A stretch of 5,633 nucleotides of DNA from NCBI GenBank assembly GCA_051747745.1, contig JBNJGL010000090.1, positions 1 to 5,633 of the forward strand. The letters run 5' to 3'. This DNA is from QPJE01 sp051747745 (GTDB lineage: Bacteria > Bacillota > Halanaerobiia > Halanaerobiales > Halanaerobiaceae). Below, one piece after another: positions 4,826 to 5,633 of the stretch. The position numbers were made by a program, and so were the translations under genes. The notes beneath the pieces are model-generated. The model had not been told where the DNA came from. It ran no database searches and saw only the letters and a program-made list of their open reading frames with translations. Within the stretch, counting starts at the first letter, position 1; every line of letters starts with the position of its first letter.

Positions 4826-5619
4826 CTGGGTACAGTCCTCTGATATTCAACATCAGGATAACCGATTATCATAACTGTAACAAGCTCTTTGTTTTCTTTA
4901 AGGTTGAGAAAATCTTTAATTTCCTGATTATCTTCTGCAGCTGTTACAGAAAAACCGCTGAATACGACTCCCAGATTTAGTGCATTTGCCATCAATTCCA
5001 TGTTTCCGGATGCAAGTGCAGCATTTACTGGAGATTCTGCAGAAACTGCTATTACAGCCGGGGCATTGAAAAACAGGTTATCACTGGATTCCGGATTCTT
5101 TTTATAATCCCGGCACATTCTTTTCAGCATCAGCGCATATTTTCTGTGAATTTTGCTCTCACCATTTGAATTACTCAGCACTTTTTCCGCCTTTCTGTTT
5201 AAACTCTGATAGGTTAAATTTCTGTATTTATCTAAATTATCTATCAAAACAGTAAAGGAAGTGTCCTGCCTGTTCCCGGCAGTTGGAGTAAAGCGGGCAG
5301 CATCTATTATCTTTTTTAGCTTTTCTTTTTCTACTTTTTTATCTTTAAACTGCCGGATTGTTCTTCTAAATTTTATAAAATTTAGCAGCCTATCAGCATC
5401 CAGCGAAAAATCTTCTTTTCTGTATTCTTTTACTTCATCCATATCATATTTATCTGTGCTGACTGCATTTGTAGGACAGATCGCCACACAGTGTCCACAT
5501 TCAAAACAGTTTATATTTTTTATATTTGCCTTACCATCGATTAATTCAATATCATTAGCAAAACAGTCTGTAATACACTTCTCACAGCCGATACACTTAT
5601 CTTTATCTACTTTAAACAT
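4798..5619 (-). CDS. Nitroreductase family protein with N-terminal 2x[4Fe-4S] ferredoxin domain
   Basis: The 273-residue protein fuses a ferredoxin module to an FMN-dependent nitroreductase. C9, C12, C15, C19 and C38, C41, C44, C48 form two complete CxxCxxCxxxC sets, each able to hold a 4Fe-4S cluster. The nitroreductase part begins near 80 and shows the FMN-binding RRTIRQF (85-91), TPTAGNRQ (111-118), GNMELMANALNLG (205-217) and IGYP (252-255). Such fusions are common in strict anaerobes, where electrons from ferredoxin are thought to reach FMN through the clusters; the natural acceptor is generally unknown. It is cytoplasmic, without a signal peptide. GGAG at 5633-5630 lies 10 nt before the ATG at the window edge, so any promoter is outside. 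No frameshift or missing ligand is seen. Confidence 0.92.
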   Translation of the reverse strand: MFKVDKDKCIGCEKCITDCFANDIELIDGKANIKNINCFECGHCVAICPTNAVSTDKYDMDEVKEYRKEDFSLDADRLLNFIKFRRTIRQFKDKKVEKEKLKKIIDAARFTPTAGNRQDTSFTVLIDNLDKYRNLTYQSLNRKAEKVLSNSNGESKIHRKYALMLKRMCRDYKKNPESSDNLFFNAPAVIAVSAESPVNAALASGNMELMANALNLGVVFSGFSVTAAEDNQEIKDFLNLKENKELVTVMIIGYPDVEYQRTVPRKKADVEWK

Positions 5620-5633
5620 TTCACAACAGCTCC

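Overview
The window looks like chromosomal DNA from a low-GC anaerobic bacterium of the Halanaerobiales type (Halanaerobium-like). This is inferred from three things: AT-rich intergenic DNA with strong GGAGG ribosome sites, an anaerobe-type ferredoxin-nitroreductase fusion, and an amino-acid-binding protein with a cleavable signal peptide but no lipoprotein cysteine. The last point suggests a cell with an outer membrane rather than a monoderm Firmicute. No rRNA, tRNA or CRISPR array is visible.

Positions 1 to about 460 hold the end of an IS200/IS605-type element with divergent genes. The first 35 codons of tnpB run leftward off the window edge behind a recognisable promoter and ribosome site. 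The tnpA reading rightward is dead: it has lost the middle third with the HUH motif, is frameshifted, and carries an amber codon, but its catalytic-tyrosine end survives. A strong imperfect palindrome overlaps the tnpA stop and is the probable element end.

Positions 460 to 3553 hold a complete polar amino-acid ABC importer in the order binding protein, permease, ATPase, permease. A sigma-A-like -10 box lies inside a perfect 10-bp inverted repeat, a good candidate operator. A hairpin with a T run between the binding-protein gene and the first permease gene should let the binding protein be made in excess. The last three genes are translationally linked by an 11-nt and a 1-nt overlap.

Positions 3554 to 4142 are an AT-rich gap of about 590 bp without a credible gene. 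It holds a 22-bp-period duplication of the last permease gene's 3' end, a possible orphan IS end, an intrinsic terminator, a hairpin sharing a 12-of-13-base arm with the IS palindrome, short direct repeats, and two -10-like boxes with a 14-bp palindrome ahead of the next gene.

Positions 4143 to 5633 hold a small cytoplasmic alpha/beta hydrolase (+) with an unclear start codon. It converges, with only 4 nt between stop codons, on a nitroreductase carrying two N-terminal 4Fe-4S clusters (-). I see no convincing new multi-gene system. The most informative items are the decayed tnpA beside an apparently intact tnpB start, the promoter palindrome and internal terminator of the transporter operon, and the odd start of the hydrolase.
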